From: Acidobacteriota bacterium
Lineage (GTDB): Bacteria > Acidobacteriota > Vicinamibacteria > Marinacidobacterales > Marinacidobacteraceae
Assembly (NCBI GenBank): GCA_028877265.1
Contig: JAPPGX010000101.1
Location: 1-55,714 of the forward strand
Reading direction: 5' to 3'
DNA: 55,714 nucleotides
Made by a program: the position numbers and the translations under genes. Each line of letters opens with the position of its first letter. Within the stretch, counting starts at the first letter, position 1. The notes below the pieces were generated by a model. It did not search any database. It was not told where the DNA came from and was given only the letters and a program-made list of their open reading frames with translations. Of the stretch, positions 1 to 8,336 are shown piece after piece.

Positions 1-289
1 CGGCGCCGGTGATCATGTTCTTGATGTAGTCGGCGTGGCCGGGGCAGTCCACGTGCGCGTAGTGGCGCGCCGTGGTCTCGTACTCGACGTGGGCGGTGGC
101 GATCGTGATGCCCCGCTCCCGTTCCTCCGGAGCGTTGTCGATCGAATCGAAACTCCTGAAGCTTCCGCCCTCTTCGGCGGCGAGGACCTTCGTAATCGCT
201 GCGGTCAGGGTCGTCTTGCCGTGATCCACGTGACCGATGGTCCCCACGTTGACGTGAGGTTTGGTGCGTTCGAACTTCTCCTTGGCCAT
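1..289 (-). CDS. tuf: Elongation factor Tu, N-terminal part (runs off the window)
   Basis: GTPase that delivers aminoacyl-tRNA to the ribosome. Only the first ~96 residues are present. They begin [20 protein letters not shown] and contain the P-loop GHVDHGKTT, the switch I region ending [14 protein letters not shown] and the G3 motif DCPGHADY. The ATG at 289 is preceded by an AAGGAGAAG Shine-Dalgarno sequence (about 296-304). The gene follows four tRNA genes on the same strand, the arrangement known from thrU-tyrU-glyT-thrT-tufB in E. coli, so it is most likely cotranscribed with them. The rest of the gene lies before base 1. Confidence 0.98.
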   Translation of the reverse strand, partial: MAKEKFERTKPHVNVGTIGHVDHGKTTLTAAITKVLAAEEGGSFRSFDSIDNAPEERERGITIATAHVEYETTARHYAHVDCPGHADYIKNMITGA

Positions 290-356
290 CTGGTCTTCTC
301 CTTGTGTGCTGCGAGACCTGAGATTCAGATCGTCCCCAGGGGGACGGGGGCGAGAG

Positions 357-431
<75 letters not shown>

Positions 432-518
432 GGAGACGAGGGCGGGGGCCGATGGCGCGGTTCCGGACCGCGCCGGCGGACCGGCTTCGGTTCCGGGACA
501 ACACGGACCGCGCCGGCA

Positions 519-594
519 TGGAGCGGGAGACGGGATTCGGACCCGCGACCCTCAGCTTGGAAGGCTGATGCTCTGCCAACTGAGCTACTCCCGC
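519..594 (-). tRNA. tRNA-Gly (anticodon TCC)
   Basis: Acceptor stem GCGGGAG/CTCCCGC, anticodon stem TCAGC/GCTGA with loop CTTCCAA (anticodon TCC), T arm GCGGGTCCGAATCCCGT, encoded CCA. Third gene of the four-tRNA cluster in transcription order. Confidence 0.97.
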
Positions 595-771
595 GTTATG
601 GAATGAAGGGACCGGCGACGGCGGACGAACCGGGCGAAGGGCCGCGCTGGCCCCGTCCGCCGGGACGGGGACGCCATGGCGTGCGCACAACCGCGTCGTG
701 GCGGGCCGGAGTGAGCCGTGGTCGGTGGTCAAAGCAGTGGGTGGGTTCGGTTGGGGAAACTCCGGAAGAGG

Positions 772-858
772 TGGTGGAGCGGGGAGGATTCGAACCTCCG
801 AAGGCGTAAAGCCGGCAGGTTTACAGCCTGCTGCGTTTGGCCGCTTCGCTACCACTCC
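772..858 (-). tRNA. tRNA-Tyr (anticodon GTA), long variable arm
   Basis: Acceptor GGAGTGG/CCGCTCC with one T-G pair. Anticodon stem GCAGG/CCTGC with loop CTGTAAA (anticodon GTA). A long class II variable arm, T arm GGAGGTTCGAATCCTCC, discriminator A and encoded CCA. At 87 nt it has the length expected of a bacterial tRNA-Tyr. Confidence 0.97.
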
Positions 859-1005
859 GCCCGGGAAACTCCGCCGCTCACGAGACGGCAAGCAACCTCA
901 GTGATAATCAACCGGCCGATCCGGACTGTTTCCCGGATTGGGTTGCCCGGATCAGTCCCTCCGGACCCAGCGCGATCCGGTCCGATGCGGTCTGGCCCGA
1001 TCCGG

Positions 1006-1078
1006 AGCTGGCGAAGGGACTTGAACCCTTGACCGGCTGATTACAAATCAGCTGCTCTGCCTCCTGAGCTACGCCAGC
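1006..1078 (-). tRNA. tRNA-Thr (anticodon TGT)
   Basis: Acceptor GCTGGCG/CGCCAGC, anticodon stem GCTGA/TCAGC with loop TTTGTAA (anticodon TGT), T arm AGGGTTCAAGTCCCT, discriminator T. The bases after the discriminator read CCG, so unlike its three neighbours this tRNA does not encode CCA. First gene of the tRNA-tuf transcript, 20 bases downstream of the -10 box. Confidence 0.96.
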
Positions 1079-1097
1079 GTGCACCGGCGAACGGTTG

Positions 1098-1127
1098 AGT
1101 ATAGGTTGACCCTCGTCCGAGTGTCAA
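1098..1127 (-). promoter_or_regulatory. Sigma-70-type promoter of the tRNA-tuf operon
   Basis: On the minus strand a perfect -35 hexamer TTGACA (1127-1122) is separated by 18 bases from TATACT (1103-1098). The tRNA-Thr(TGT) 5' end is 20 bases downstream of the -10 box. This is the strongest consensus promoter I see in the window, as expected for a stable-RNA/EF-Tu transcript. Confidence 0.85.
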
Positions 1128-1241
1128 CTGCGAACCGGATAGGGCGACACCGCCCCGCCGCCGGTGGCTAGTTTGCGGGCCGATCCGTGGAGAATTCCGG
1201 CCACGAAAGGCGCGCGCCGCCGGCGTTGTCGGGGGGAAAGC

Positions 1242-1460
1242 GTGAAAGGGGGGCTCGCCCCCCTTTCACAAGAAAGACAGCGCGAATCGGAACTCGCCTG
1301 CCGTGTCGGATGGCCCCTGATGGTCCAGACGTGCACAACACAGTGCGGCGAGTTCCGATTCGGAGGCACGAAGTGCCGTTCGGTCTGGGGGTGGGGTGCT
1401 TGCCTACCGATCGCCCAACGTCGGGGCTCGAACAGGCGGATGCGCCCCACCCCCAGACCG
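1242..1460. repeat. Cluster of three inverted repeats between rlmB and the tRNA operon
   Basis: The first is a palindrome at 1242-1269, 13-bp arms GTGAAAGGGGGGC and complement around TC. The second has perfect 14-bp arms AATCGGAACTCGCC at 1285-1298 and its complement at 1347-1360. The third has 19-bp arms at 1381-1399 and 1442-1460 (CGGTCTGGGGGTGGGGTGC, one mismatch). A small GGCAC-GAA-GTGCC hairpin (1365-1377) lies between them. The last pair overlaps the predicted end of rlmB. No U-run follows the first hairpin on either strand, so it is not a standard terminator. With the promoter at 1098-1127 this accounts for the 325-base gap 1079-1403; I see no gene there. Confidence 0.85.
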
Positions 1461-2255
1461 ACCAGCGCGCTGGCGGACCGCCTCATAGAGCACGATTCCG
1501 GTAGCCACGGAAACATTCAGGGAACGGACCGAACCCAGCTGCGGCAGGGAGACCAGGACCTCGCACTCCTTCGACACTCCGGCGGCGAGACCCCGGCCCT
1601 CGGACCCCACGACGAGGACGGTGGGCTGGGTCCAGTCGAACTCGTGCCAGGGGACCTTCGCCCGCGGCGTGAGGCCGACGGTCCAGTAACCGTGAGCCCT
1701 GAGCGCCCGCAGGGCACTGGCGGCGCCCGGGATCCGAACCAGCCGGGCGCGGGCGATGGCCCCTGCCGACGCCGCGATGGCGACGGGCGAGGGAGGGGCC
1801 GCGCCGCGCCGCGGAACGAGCACCGCATCCACTCCGGCGCCGTCCGCCGCGCGGACCAGGGCGCCGAAGTTCCGGGGATCCTCGATTCGATCGAGCAGCA
1901 GCAGACGACTCGGCTTCGGGTCCAGCGACAAGACGTCTCCCAGCGCCAACCATCGCACCGGCGACACCTCGCAGGCCGCCCCCTGGTGGCGAGCGCCCTC
2001 CGAAATCCGGTCGAGGACCTGATTCGGAACCCGCTGCAGCGGGGCGCCCCGGGCCCGTGCGATCTTGAGCAGGGCCTGATGGCGGCTCTGCAGCCGCCCC
2101 GTCCGCACCAGCACGCGCCGGACCTGGTTCGGGATGCCCTGCAGCGTCTCCTCCACCCGGGCGGGGCCGAAGACCCAGGTCGCGGCCCGTTCCTCGCGCG
2201 CCTCGTCCCCGGGACTGCCCTCCCGCGCCGGACGGCGCTTCTCCTGGCGGATCAT
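1404..2255 (-). CDS. rlmB: 23S rRNA (guanosine-2'-O-)-methyltransferase RlmB-like (SpoU/TrmH family)
   Basis: SAM-dependent ribose methyltransferase with an N-terminal substrate-binding domain (about 25-110) and a C-terminal SPOUT knot. All three SpoU motifs are visible: motif 1 DRIEDPRNFGALVRAADGAG (about 122-141), motif 2 VLVVGSEGRGL (about 213-223) and motif 3 LPQLGSVRSLNVSVA (about 237-251). I chose the ATG at 2255 because it overlaps the ispDF stop as ATGA, typical of translational coupling; an in-frame ATG at 2291 would add 12 residues. The last ~16 residues (after VRQRAGRSGG) are encoded by an inverted-repeat arm and look non-homologous. RlmB is inferred over other SpoU methylases from the domain layout. 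Confidence 0.9.
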   Translation of the reverse strand: MIRQEKRRPAREGSPGDEAREERAATWVFGPARVEETLQGIPNQVRRVLVRTGRLQSRHQALLKIARARGAPLQRVPNQVLDRISEGARHQGAACEVSPVRWLALGDVLSLDPKPSRLLLLDRIEDPRNFGALVRAADGAGVDAVLVPRRGAAPPSPVAIAASAGAIARARLVRIPGAASALRALRAHGYWTVGLTPRAKVPWHEFDWTQPTVLVVGSEGRGLAAGVSKECEVLVSLPQLGSVRSLNVSVATGIVLYEAVRQRAGRSGGGAHPPVRAPTLGDR

Positions 2256-3481
2256 CCCGGGGGAGATGCGGGTTCCGGGTCTCGCGGCCATGGGTCGAGG
2301 CGGACGAGGGCCTTCGCCGCCAGCCCCTCACCCCGTCCCGTAAAACCCATGCCGTCGGTGGTCGTGGCCTTGAGACCCACCGCGCCGGGGGCGATTCCGA
2401 GCAGGTCGCCGAGGCGCTGCCGCATCTCCTCGATCCGCGGAGCGAGGCGGGGACGCTCGGCGATGATGGTGAGATCCACCTGGCCCGGTCCGTAGCCGGC
2501 GCGGGCGGCCACTTCAAGCGCCCGCCGCACGAACCGTTCGCTCGCCGCGCCCCGAAGCTCCGGATCGGACGACGGGAAGAGCGCCCCGATGTCCGGCCCG
2601 GCCACCCCGCCGAGGATCGCGTCGGTGAGGGCATGCAGGACCGCGTCCCCGTCGGAGTGCCCTTCCAGCGCGGGAACGCCCGGAAACGCAATTCCCCCGA
2701 GCTGGAGGGTGCCCCGCGTCCCGAAACGATGAGCGTCGAAGCCGAACCCGAGGCGCGGCATCCCGGAGGCTCCGCCCAGGAAGGTTCGCGCGACTTCGAG
2801 GTCGGTCGGACGGGTCACCTTCAGGTTCCGTGGGCTCCCCTCGACCACCCGCACGGGATGTCCCGCGGCCCGCACCAGCGATGCCTCGTCGGTTCCGCTG
2901 AGTCCGGCTTCCTCCGCCCGGGCAAGTGACTCCCTGAGCAGGCTCCTCCGGAAACACTGCGGTGTCTGGACGGCGACGGTATGGTCCCGGTCCACCAGGG
3001 TCTCCACGTTCCCGTCGCCGCTCACCCGCCAGAGCGTGTCCGGCGGGCGGCACCCCGGGATCGCCGCGCCGTGGTGGCGGGCTGCCTCGATGACTTCTTC
3101 GACGAGGGATTGCGGCGGCGCCGGCCTCGCGCCGTCGTGGACGGCGACGAGATCCGCGACCGCGCCTTCTTCTTCCTCGAACCGTGCGTCGAGCGCGTCG
3201 AGTCCGCGCGAAGTCGACTCCTGCCGGGAAGCCCCGCCGGGACAACAGGAGACCCGGCCCCCTTCCGGACCCAGATAAGGACGGAGGTCCGCCTGCCAGG
3301 ATTCGAATCCCTCCTCGGGCAGCACCACCACCAGCCGCGCCACCCTTTCCGAGGCAAGTACCGCGCGGACGGAATGAACGACCAGCGGCAGACCGAGGAC
3401 CGGCTGGAACTGCTTGGGAGCGGCCCCGGCGCCGAACCGGGTGCCGGATCCCGCTGCGACCACGACCGCGCCGACCCGCAT
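2252..3481 (-). CDS. ispDF: Bifunctional IspD/IspF: MEP cytidylyltransferase and MECDP synthase
   Basis: Catalyses two steps of the non-mevalonate isoprenoid pathway in the cytoplasm. The N-terminal IspD domain (about 1-225) shows AAGSGTRFG..PKQF near its start, VHDGARP, and LKVTRPTDL near its end. The C-terminal IspF domain (about 241-400) shows FDAHRF with the metal ligands Asp and His, GHSDGDAVLHALTDAILG, and KATTTDGMGFTGRGEG. Start at 3481 is chosen because AAGGGAG lies 9 bases upstream; a GTG at 3502 is possible. IspDF fusions are known in several proteobacterial groups. The gene lies between radA (27-base gap) and rlmB (4-base overlap). ispE is also in this block, but the intermediate gene ispG/ispH steps are not. 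Confidence 0.96.
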   Translation of the reverse strand: MRVGAVVVAAGSGTRFGAGAAPKQFQPVLGLPLVVHSVRAVLASERVARLVVVLPEEGFESWQADLRPYLGPEGGRVSCCPGGASRQESTSRGLDALDARFEEEEGAVADLVAVHDGARPAPPQSLVEEVIEAARHHGAAIPGCRPPDTLWRVSGDGNVETLVDRDHTVAVQTPQCFRRSLLRESLARAEEAGLSGTDEASLVRAAGHPVRVVEGSPRNLKVTRPTDLEVARTFLGGASGMPRLGFGFDAHRFGTRGTLQLGGIAFPGVPALEGHSDGDAVLHALTDAILGGVAGPDIGALFPSSDPELRGAASERFVRRALEVAARAGYGPGQVDLTIIAERPRLAPRIEEMRQRLGDLLGIAPGAVGLKATTTDGMGFTGRGEGLAAKALVRLDPWPRDPEPASPPG

Positions 3482-3508
3482 GGCGATCCGCTCCCTTGCC
3501 ACCGGCGG

Positions 3509-4894
3509 TTACGACGGACCCGCCTGGGCCAACGCCTCGTCCAGGGTTTCGACCGCGACGAGATCGATGTCCGCCGGCCGTTCGGCGGCGCGGGCCTTCC
3601 CCGGATTCATCACCGCGCGGCGGTACCCCAGACGCGCCGCCTCGCGCAGGCGCACCCCCGCCTGATGGACCGGCCGCACCTCTCCGGAGAGGCCGACCTC
3701 ACCGATGAAAACGGTCCCCGGCGCCACCGGGACTCCCCGCCGCCGGGAAGCCACCGCCGCGAGGAGGCCGAGGTCGGCGGCCGGCTCGTTCACCGAGAGG
3801 CCGCCGGTCACCGATACGTATACGTCGCTGCGCAGCAGTCCACCCCCTCCTCCCGTCTCGAGGACCGCCAGGAGCACCGCGAGCCGGCCGCTGTCGAACC
3901 CCACCGGGACCCGCCGGGGATAGGCGAGCGGGCTCTCGGCGAGCAGCACCTGGATCTCGGCAAGGAGGGGCCTCGTTCCCTCGAGCGTACAGACGACGGC
4001 CGACCCGGGTTTCGGGGGTCCCCCGGTGAGGAACAGTTCCGAGGGATTCTGAACCGGGACGAGTCCCTGGCCGGTCATGTCGAACACCCCGAGCTCGCCG
4101 GCGGCGCCGAACCGGTTCTTGACGGCCCGGAGCAGCCGGTGCGACTGCCTCCGGTCCCCCTCGAAGTGCAGCACGGTGTCCACCATGTGTTCGAGGGTGC
4201 GGGGGCCCGCGATGGCGCCGTCCTTGTTGACATGTCCGATGATGAAGACGGGCACCCGGGTCGACTTGGCGAACAGCACGAGCGACGCAGCCGACTCGCG
4301 AACCTGGGTGACGGTCCCCGGGGCCCCGCTGATCTCCGGCGAGTGGACGCACTGTACGGAATCGAGCACCAGGAGCCTCGGTTCCGCGGACTGCGCCGCG
4401 TCGAGGATGCGGGGCATGCTCGTCTCCGAGAAAAGGAGGAGCGAGTCCGGCTCGAGACCGAGCCGCTCGCCGCGGAGCTTGAGCTGGTGCTCCGATTCCT
4501 CCCCACTGACGTAGAGCACGGGGTCTCCGGCGCCGGCGGCCGCGGCGGCCAACTGAAGGAGGAGGGTGCTCTTGCCCGCGCCCGGCTCTCCCGCGACCAG
4601 GACGGCGGAGCCGGGTACCACCCCGCCGCCGAGGACGCGGTCGAGTTCCGGAATGCCGAGCGGACGGCGGGGCGCGGTCCGGGTGTCTACCTCGTTCCAG
4701 GAGACCGGCGCCGCGGCTCCGGCGCCCGCCGCCGCGGCGAACCCGCGCCAGCGCCCTCCGGCGGAACCCTCCGGCGGGGCCTCGTGTTCGACGAGCGGGG
4801 TCCGGGAGGAACAGGACGGGCAGTACCCCATCCAACGGGAGAAGTCCTGCCCACACTCCACGCAGGCGAAGCGAACGTTGGACTGCCTGGGCAC
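3509..4894 (-). CDS. radA: DNA repair protein RadA
   Basis: RecA-related ATPase/helicase that extends heteroduplex during recombinational repair. 461 residues, the normal family length. The N-terminal zinc finger has Cys11, Cys14, Cys25 and Cys28. Walker A is GEPGAGKST (102-110), Walker B-like LLVLDSVQ is near 174-181, and the RadA-specific KNRFG motif is at 259-263. The C-terminal third is the Lon-protease-like domain, without serine-protease function. Start is a GTG at 4894, four bases after the dnaB stop codon. The dnaB-radA adjacency suggests coupled expression of replication and repair functions. Confidence 0.97.
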   Translation of the reverse strand: MPRQSNVRFACVECGQDFSRWMGYCPSCSSRTPLVEHEAPPEGSAGGRWRGFAAAAGAGAAAPVSWNEVDTRTAPRRPLGIPELDRVLGGGVVPGSAVLVAGEPGAGKSTLLLQLAAAAAGAGDPVLYVSGEESEHQLKLRGERLGLEPDSLLLFSETSMPRILDAAQSAEPRLLVLDSVQCVHSPEISGAPGTVTQVRESAASLVLFAKSTRVPVFIIGHVNKDGAIAGPRTLEHMVDTVLHFEGDRRQSHRLLRAVKNRFGAAGELGVFDMTGQGLVPVQNPSELFLTGGPPKPGSAVVCTLEGTRPLLAEIQVLLAESPLAYPRRVPVGFDSGRLAVLLAVLETGGGGGLLRSDVYVSVTGGLSVNEPAADLGLLAAVASRRRGVPVAPGTVFIGEVGLSGEVRPVHQAGVRLREAARLGYRRAVMNPGKARAAERPADIDLVAVETLDEALAQAGPS

Positions 4895-4898
4895 GGGC

Positions 4899-6299
4899 TC
4901 ACCAACCGGTTTCCTCGTCCGGGTCCGGATAGCCGGCGCCCCGGCCCGCCTCCTCGGCGTCCAGGTTCTGGAACTTCGTGTACCGATCGAGCCATGCCAG
5001 CCGGACGTCTCCCACCGGGCCGTTGCGGTTCTTCGCGACGATCACCCGGCGAACGGGCGGCGACGGCGTCTCGATCCCCCCGGTCCCGTCCTGCTTCTTC
5101 TTCCACTCCCGGTGAATGAAGACCACGATGTCCGCGTCCTGCTCGAGCGCACCGGATTCACGCAGATCGGAGAGACGCGGCTCCGCCAGCGCCCCGGTCC
5201 GTTGTTCGGGCGCCCGGCTGAGCTGGGAAAGCGCCAGGATGGGCACGTCGAGTTCCTTGGCCAGCAGCTTGAAGGACCGGCTGATCTCGGCGATCTCCAG
5301 ATTCCGGTTTTCAAAGCGCCGGGATCCCGGCTCCGACGCCCGCATCAATTGCAGATAGTCGATCACGACCAGATCGAGTCCGTGCTCGCGGTTCACCTGG
5401 CGCGCCTTGGAGCGCAGTTCGACCGGCGTGACGTTCGAATCGTCCACGTAGATCGGCATGCCCGCGACGATCGGAAGCGTGTTCTGGATGAGCCGGCGAT
5501 CCCTCTCGTTGAGCAGTCCGGGACGCGAGAGCTGCCGGGCATCGACCTCGGCCTGCGAGAAGAGCAGCCGGGTGGCGATCTGCCGGCGGGGCATCTCCAG
5601 GCTGAAGATCAGCACCCGCTTGCCGGCGCGGCCGGCGGCCAGGGCAATGTTGAGGGCCAGACTGGTCTTGCCCTCTCCGGGGCGGGCCCCGACCAGGATC
5701 AGGTCCGACTTGCGGAGGCCTCCCATCAGGTTGTCGAGATCCTGGAAACCGGTGCGGATTCCCGAGAAACCCTCCCGTTGGCGAGCGGCCTCCTCGGCGA
5801 GCTGGCTCAGGTCCTCCGCGAGCCGCACCGGACCGGAGGCGAACGTCCCCTCCGCAATGGCGTACAGGTCCTCCTGGGCCGCGGCGAGGATTTCCCCCGG
5901 GGAGTTCTGGATCGCGTCGCTCGCGACGCGGCTGCCGAAACGGTGGAGCTCACGGCTGAGCGCCCGTTCGCGAACGAGCCTGGCGTAGTCCGCTGCGTTC
6001 GAAGACCGGGCCACCCCGTCCGACAGTTCGCTGAGATAGCCGGCGCCCCCGGCGGCATCCAGCTTTCCGGTGCGCTCGAGTTCCGCGCGAACCGTCAGCA
6101 GATCGATCTTCCGCAGTTCGGGAGCGTCGTCGAGCTCGCAGAAGGCCTCGAAGATCCGCTGGTGGCGAACATCGAGGAAGTCCCTGGGCTTCAGGACCTC
6201 CCGCACCGAATCGAGCTGACTCCGGTCCACCAGGACGGCGGCGAGGACCGCTCGCTCGGCTGCCAGGTCGTGCGGGAGGCGGACGGCTTCGTCCGGCAC
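4899..6299 (-). CDS. dnaB: Replicative DNA helicase DnaB
   Basis: Hexameric 5'-3' helicase at the replication fork. The N-terminal DnaB domain begins LPHDLAAERAVLAAVL; the C-terminal RecA-like domain has Walker A GARPGEGKTS (about 204-213), VVIDYLQLM (Walker B), and SQLSRAPEQR. No intein is visible. I start the gene at the GTG at 6299 (VPDEAVRLPHD), giving 466 residues, the usual length. The frame is open upstream to 6410, but that part is encoded by a repeat element and is not DnaB-like. The ribosome-binding site is weak (GAGG about 13 bases upstream). It follows rplI, as in many bacteria, but the repeat separates them by about 470 bases. Confidence 0.96.
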   Translation of the reverse strand: MPDEAVRLPHDLAAERAVLAAVLVDRSQLDSVREVLKPRDFLDVRHQRIFEAFCELDDAPELRKIDLLTVRAELERTGKLDAAGGAGYLSELSDGVARSSNAADYARLVRERALSRELHRFGSRVASDAIQNSPGEILAAAQEDLYAIAEGTFASGPVRLAEDLSQLAEEAARQREGFSGIRTGFQDLDNLMGGLRKSDLILVGARPGEGKTSLALNIALAAGRAGKRVLIFSLEMPRRQIATRLLFSQAEVDARQLSRPGLLNERDRRLIQNTLPIVAGMPIYVDDSNVTPVELRSKARQVNREHGLDLVVIDYLQLMRASEPGSRRFENRNLEIAEISRSFKLLAKELDVPILALSQLSRAPEQRTGALAEPRLSDLRESGALEQDADIVVFIHREWKKKQDGTGGIETPSPPVRRVIVAKNRNGPVGDVRLAWLDRYTKFQNLDAEEAGRGAGYPDPDEETGW

Positions 6300-6315
6300 G
6301 GACAGACGCCTCGCT

Positions 6316-6681
6316 AGCAGCCTGTGGTGAAGCCCACGTGAGCGCCGAGAGCGGCGAGGCGCCCGGCTGACAAGGCGCGTAACGGCCTGTGGTGGAACTG
6401 ACGTGAGCATCGAGAACGGCGAGGCGCCCGGCTGACAAGGCGCGTGAGGGAGGAATACCGGGTGTATTCCGACCGAAACGCAACGATGAGCGCCTCGCAG
6501 AGGCGCGGTTCAGGCGGGATGCATCGCTGTTCGAATGCCACGTGAGTTTCACTACAGGCTGTTGCAGGAGGAATACCTGGCGTATTCCGACCGAAACGCA
6601 ACGCAGAGCGCCTCGCAGAGGCGCGGTTCAGGCGGGATGCATCGCCGCTCGAACGCCGCGTGGGTTTTGCCACAGGCTGCT
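6316..6681. mobile_element. MITE-like element (outer copy), interrupted by a second copy
   Basis: The outer ends are a perfect 12-bp inverted repeat: AGCAGCCTGTGG at 6316-6327 and CCACAGGCTGCT at 6670-6681, with similarity continuing to about 24 bp. The left part (6316-6384) matches the left half of the inner copy (CACGTGAGC..CGAGA..CGGCGAGGCGCCCGGCTGACAAGGCGCGT). The right part (6560-6681) matches the inner copy's right half (AGGAATACC, CGTATTCCGACCGAAACGCA, AGAGCGCCTCGCAGAGGCGC). The inner copy splits it near its middle. No coding capacity is visible. The element fills nearly all of the 471-base gap between rplI and dnaB; nothing else is seen in that gap. Confidence 0.8.
6385..6559. mobile_element. 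MITE-like element (inner, complete copy, 175 bp)
   Basis: Ends form an imperfect ~21-bp inverted repeat: GCCTGTGGTGGAACTGACGT at the left and ACGTGAGTTTCACTACAGGC at the right (three mismatches in 20). Internal conserved palindromes are GGAATAC-CGGGT-GTATTCC (about 6452-6470) and GCGCCTC-GCA-GAGGCGC (about 6490-6506), so the transcript would fold into strong hairpins. No ORF of its own. I see no clean target-site duplication at the junctions. Confidence 0.8.
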
Positions 6682-6770
6682 GGGGATCTTCCGCTGGGGA
6701 AGGGGAGCGGCTCAGCCGGAATCCGTCATGACCGGGCCGCGTGACATCTTCCACGGGCTGCTCCGGCGGG

Positions 6771-7352
6771 TCAGTCCTCCGAGTCGTCCGTCTCCTCGGA
6801 GGAGGCGGCGGAGACGGCCTCGTCATCGTCGGATTCAGGTTCGGCCCGCTTTGCCGACACCTCCGTCGGGATGTCCGGCAGGGGCTCCACTCCGAGGGAC
6901 CCGGCGGCAACCGGGGAGACCTCGATCGGGAGATCGACCTCGATTTCGCTGTGGAGCCGGACCACGGCCGACGCCTGACCCGCTACCTTGATCGGGCCAC
7001 CGAGAATGATGCGGTTGCGGGCGATCTCGAACCCACCCTCGGCAAGCTGCCTGGCGATGTCCTGCACGGACACCGAACCGTAGAGCTCATCGGAGTCGGT
7101 CTTGACCCGGCGCTCGAAACGGAGGGTGTGGCCCTCGAGCGAACGGGCGAGAGCCTCGGCCGCGTCCCGTTCCTTGATCCTCTCCACCGCCCAGACCTTT
7201 CTCGCTTCAGCCACCTCCCGGCGGTTCTCGTCCGTGATCGGAACCGCGATCCGGCGGGGAAGCAGGTAGTTCCTGGCGTAACCCGGGCGGACGTTGACCT
7301 CGTCGCCCGGTTCACCCAGGGCGTCCACGGGCTGTTTCAGCAGCAGGCGCAT
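6771..7352 (-). CDS. rplI: 50S ribosomal protein L9 with acidic C-terminal tail
   Basis: Primary 23S rRNA-binding protein. The N-terminal domain is clear: LGEPGDEVNVRPGYARNYLLPRRIAVP. The central helix and C-terminal domain (KTDSDELYGSVSVQDIA) follow. At 193 residues it is longer than the usual ~150, because of a C-terminal tail of about 35 residues rich in Glu, Asp and Ser after VSPVAAGSLG. The ATG at 7352 is preceded by a GGGGGAAGA ribosome-binding site. It closes the rpsF-rpsR-rplI set, the standard order. Confidence 0.97.
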   Translation of the reverse strand: MRLLLKQPVDALGEPGDEVNVRPGYARNYLLPRRIAVPITDENRREVAEARKVWAVERIKERDAAEALARSLEGHTLRFERRVKTDSDELYGSVSVQDIARQLAEGGFEIARNRIILGGPIKVAGQASAVVRLHSEIEVDLPIEVSPVAAGSLGVEPLPDIPTEVSAKRAEPESDDDEAVSAASSEETDDSED

Positions 7353-7373
7353 CGGTCTTCCCCCTGTCAGCCC

Positions 7374-7619
7374 CTATTCGTAGGGCAGCAGCGCCATCTG
7401 CCGGGCGCGCTTGATGGCGATCCGGATCTGACGCTGGGCCCGGGCACTGGCGCGCGATACGCGCCGCGGGGCGATCTTGGCGCGATCACCGAGGAACTCG
7501 CGCAGAAAATCCACGTCCTTCCAGTCCACCCGGTCCACGCCATTCAGCAGCGGATTGACTCGCACCCGCCGAACGGTCTGCCGGCGGCGGCGGCGAGGGG
7601 CTGCGGGCCTGTCGCTCAT
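7374..7619 (-). CDS. rpsR: 30S ribosomal protein S18
   Basis: 81 residues, normal length. A basic N-terminus ([11 protein letters not shown]) is followed by the S18 core: [22 protein letters not shown] and ALLPYE at the C-terminus. S18 binds S6 in the small subunit platform. The start codon overlaps the rpsF stop (ATGA, 7616-7619), so the two are translationally coupled, as expected for partners. The zinc-binding cysteines of some S18 proteins are absent. Confidence 0.98.
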   Translation of the reverse strand: MSDRPAAPRRRRRQTVRRVRVNPLLNGVDRVDWKDVDFLREFLGDRAKIAPRRVSRASARAQRQIRIAIKRARQMALLPYE

Positions 7620-8263
7620 GATGTCTCCTCCTCATTCTGGGGGGACCCGTCCGGTGGCGCCGGCTCTCCGGCTCCGTCGGGCTCCGGGGCGCCGGCCGCT
7701 TCGTCGGCGCCGGCCTCGACAGCCGCGTCTCCCGCCGGCTGGGCGGCAGTCTCGCCAGCTTCCTCCGCCGTTTCCGCGGCCGGCGGGGCGGCAGCGTCGC
7801 GAGCCGCCTCCTCAGCCGCCTCCTCAGCCGCCTTCGCGGCGGCCTCGGCAGCCGCGGCGGCCGCGCGGGCCGCTCTTTCCTCGCGCCGGCGGAGGTCTGC
7901 GGCCTGGTCCCGTTCGCGGGTTTCCCTGTCCGTCCGCAGCACGATGAAGCGCAGCACGCCCTCGGCGAGGCGAACGCGGCTTTCGATGCCCTGGATGGAA
8001 GCCGGGGGCGCATCGAAGTAACAGAGGATGTAGAGGCCCTCGTGGTGCCCGGCGATGGGGTACGCCAGCCGTCGCCGCTCCCAGGGTTTCAGGCTGACGA
8101 TCTCGCCTCCCTGCCCCTTCACGATGCCCTCCACGCGCTCGACCACCGCCAGGGAAGCCGCGTCGTCAAGGGTCGGATCCAGAATGAACATGAACTCATA
8201 GCCGTTCATGCGGGAATCCGGTGGGGGCGGAGCCGCCGTCTGGGGACTCGACTGTTCGCTCAT
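7616..8263 (-). CDS. rpsF: 30S ribosomal protein S6 with long Ala/Glu-rich C-terminal tail
   Basis: The S6 core is residues ~19-115: [55 protein letters not shown]. After it comes about 100 residues of low-complexity Ala-Glu-Pro-Gly sequence, so the protein is 215 residues against ~95-135 in most bacteria. The ATG at 8263 has GGAG 10 bases upstream and is preferred over the in-frame start at 8296 (no site) or the internal ATG at 8209, which would begin right at the core. First gene of rpsF-rpsR-rplI. Confidence 0.95.
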   Translation of the reverse strand: MSEQSSPQTAAPPPPDSRMNGYEFMFILDPTLDDAASLAVVERVEGIVKGQGGEIVSLKPWERRRLAYPIAGHHEGLYILCYFDAPPASIQGIESRVRLAEGVLRFIVLRTDRETRERDQAADLRRREERAARAAAAAAEAAAKAAEEAAEEAARDAAAPPAAETAEEAGETAAQPAGDAAVEAGADEAAGAPEPDGAGEPAPPDGSPQNEEETS

Positions 8264-8336
8264 TCGAGAGTATCTCCAGCGCCACCTGTGACGCACCCCG
8301 CAAGGAACCGTGCGGGAATCTGCGGACGGTTCCGCA

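Noticed and set aside
1242..1269. Rho-independent terminator for rlmB
   Set aside because: The stem is strong, but no T-run follows on either strand.
2981..5119. 712-residue plus-strand ORF opposite ispDF and radA
   Set aside because: Arg/Pro/Gly-rich composition with no domain; it is the antisense shadow of high-GC coding sequence. The minus strand carries clear conserved motifs throughout.
4566..6317. 583-residue plus-strand ORF opposite radA and dnaB
   Set aside because: Reads as a reverse-frame shadow of DnaB; Walker motifs and family patterns are all on the minus strand.
6300..6410. N-terminal extension of DnaB
   Set aside because: The frame is open, but this DNA is the repeat element; the GTG at 6299 starts right before the standard DnaB N-terminus.
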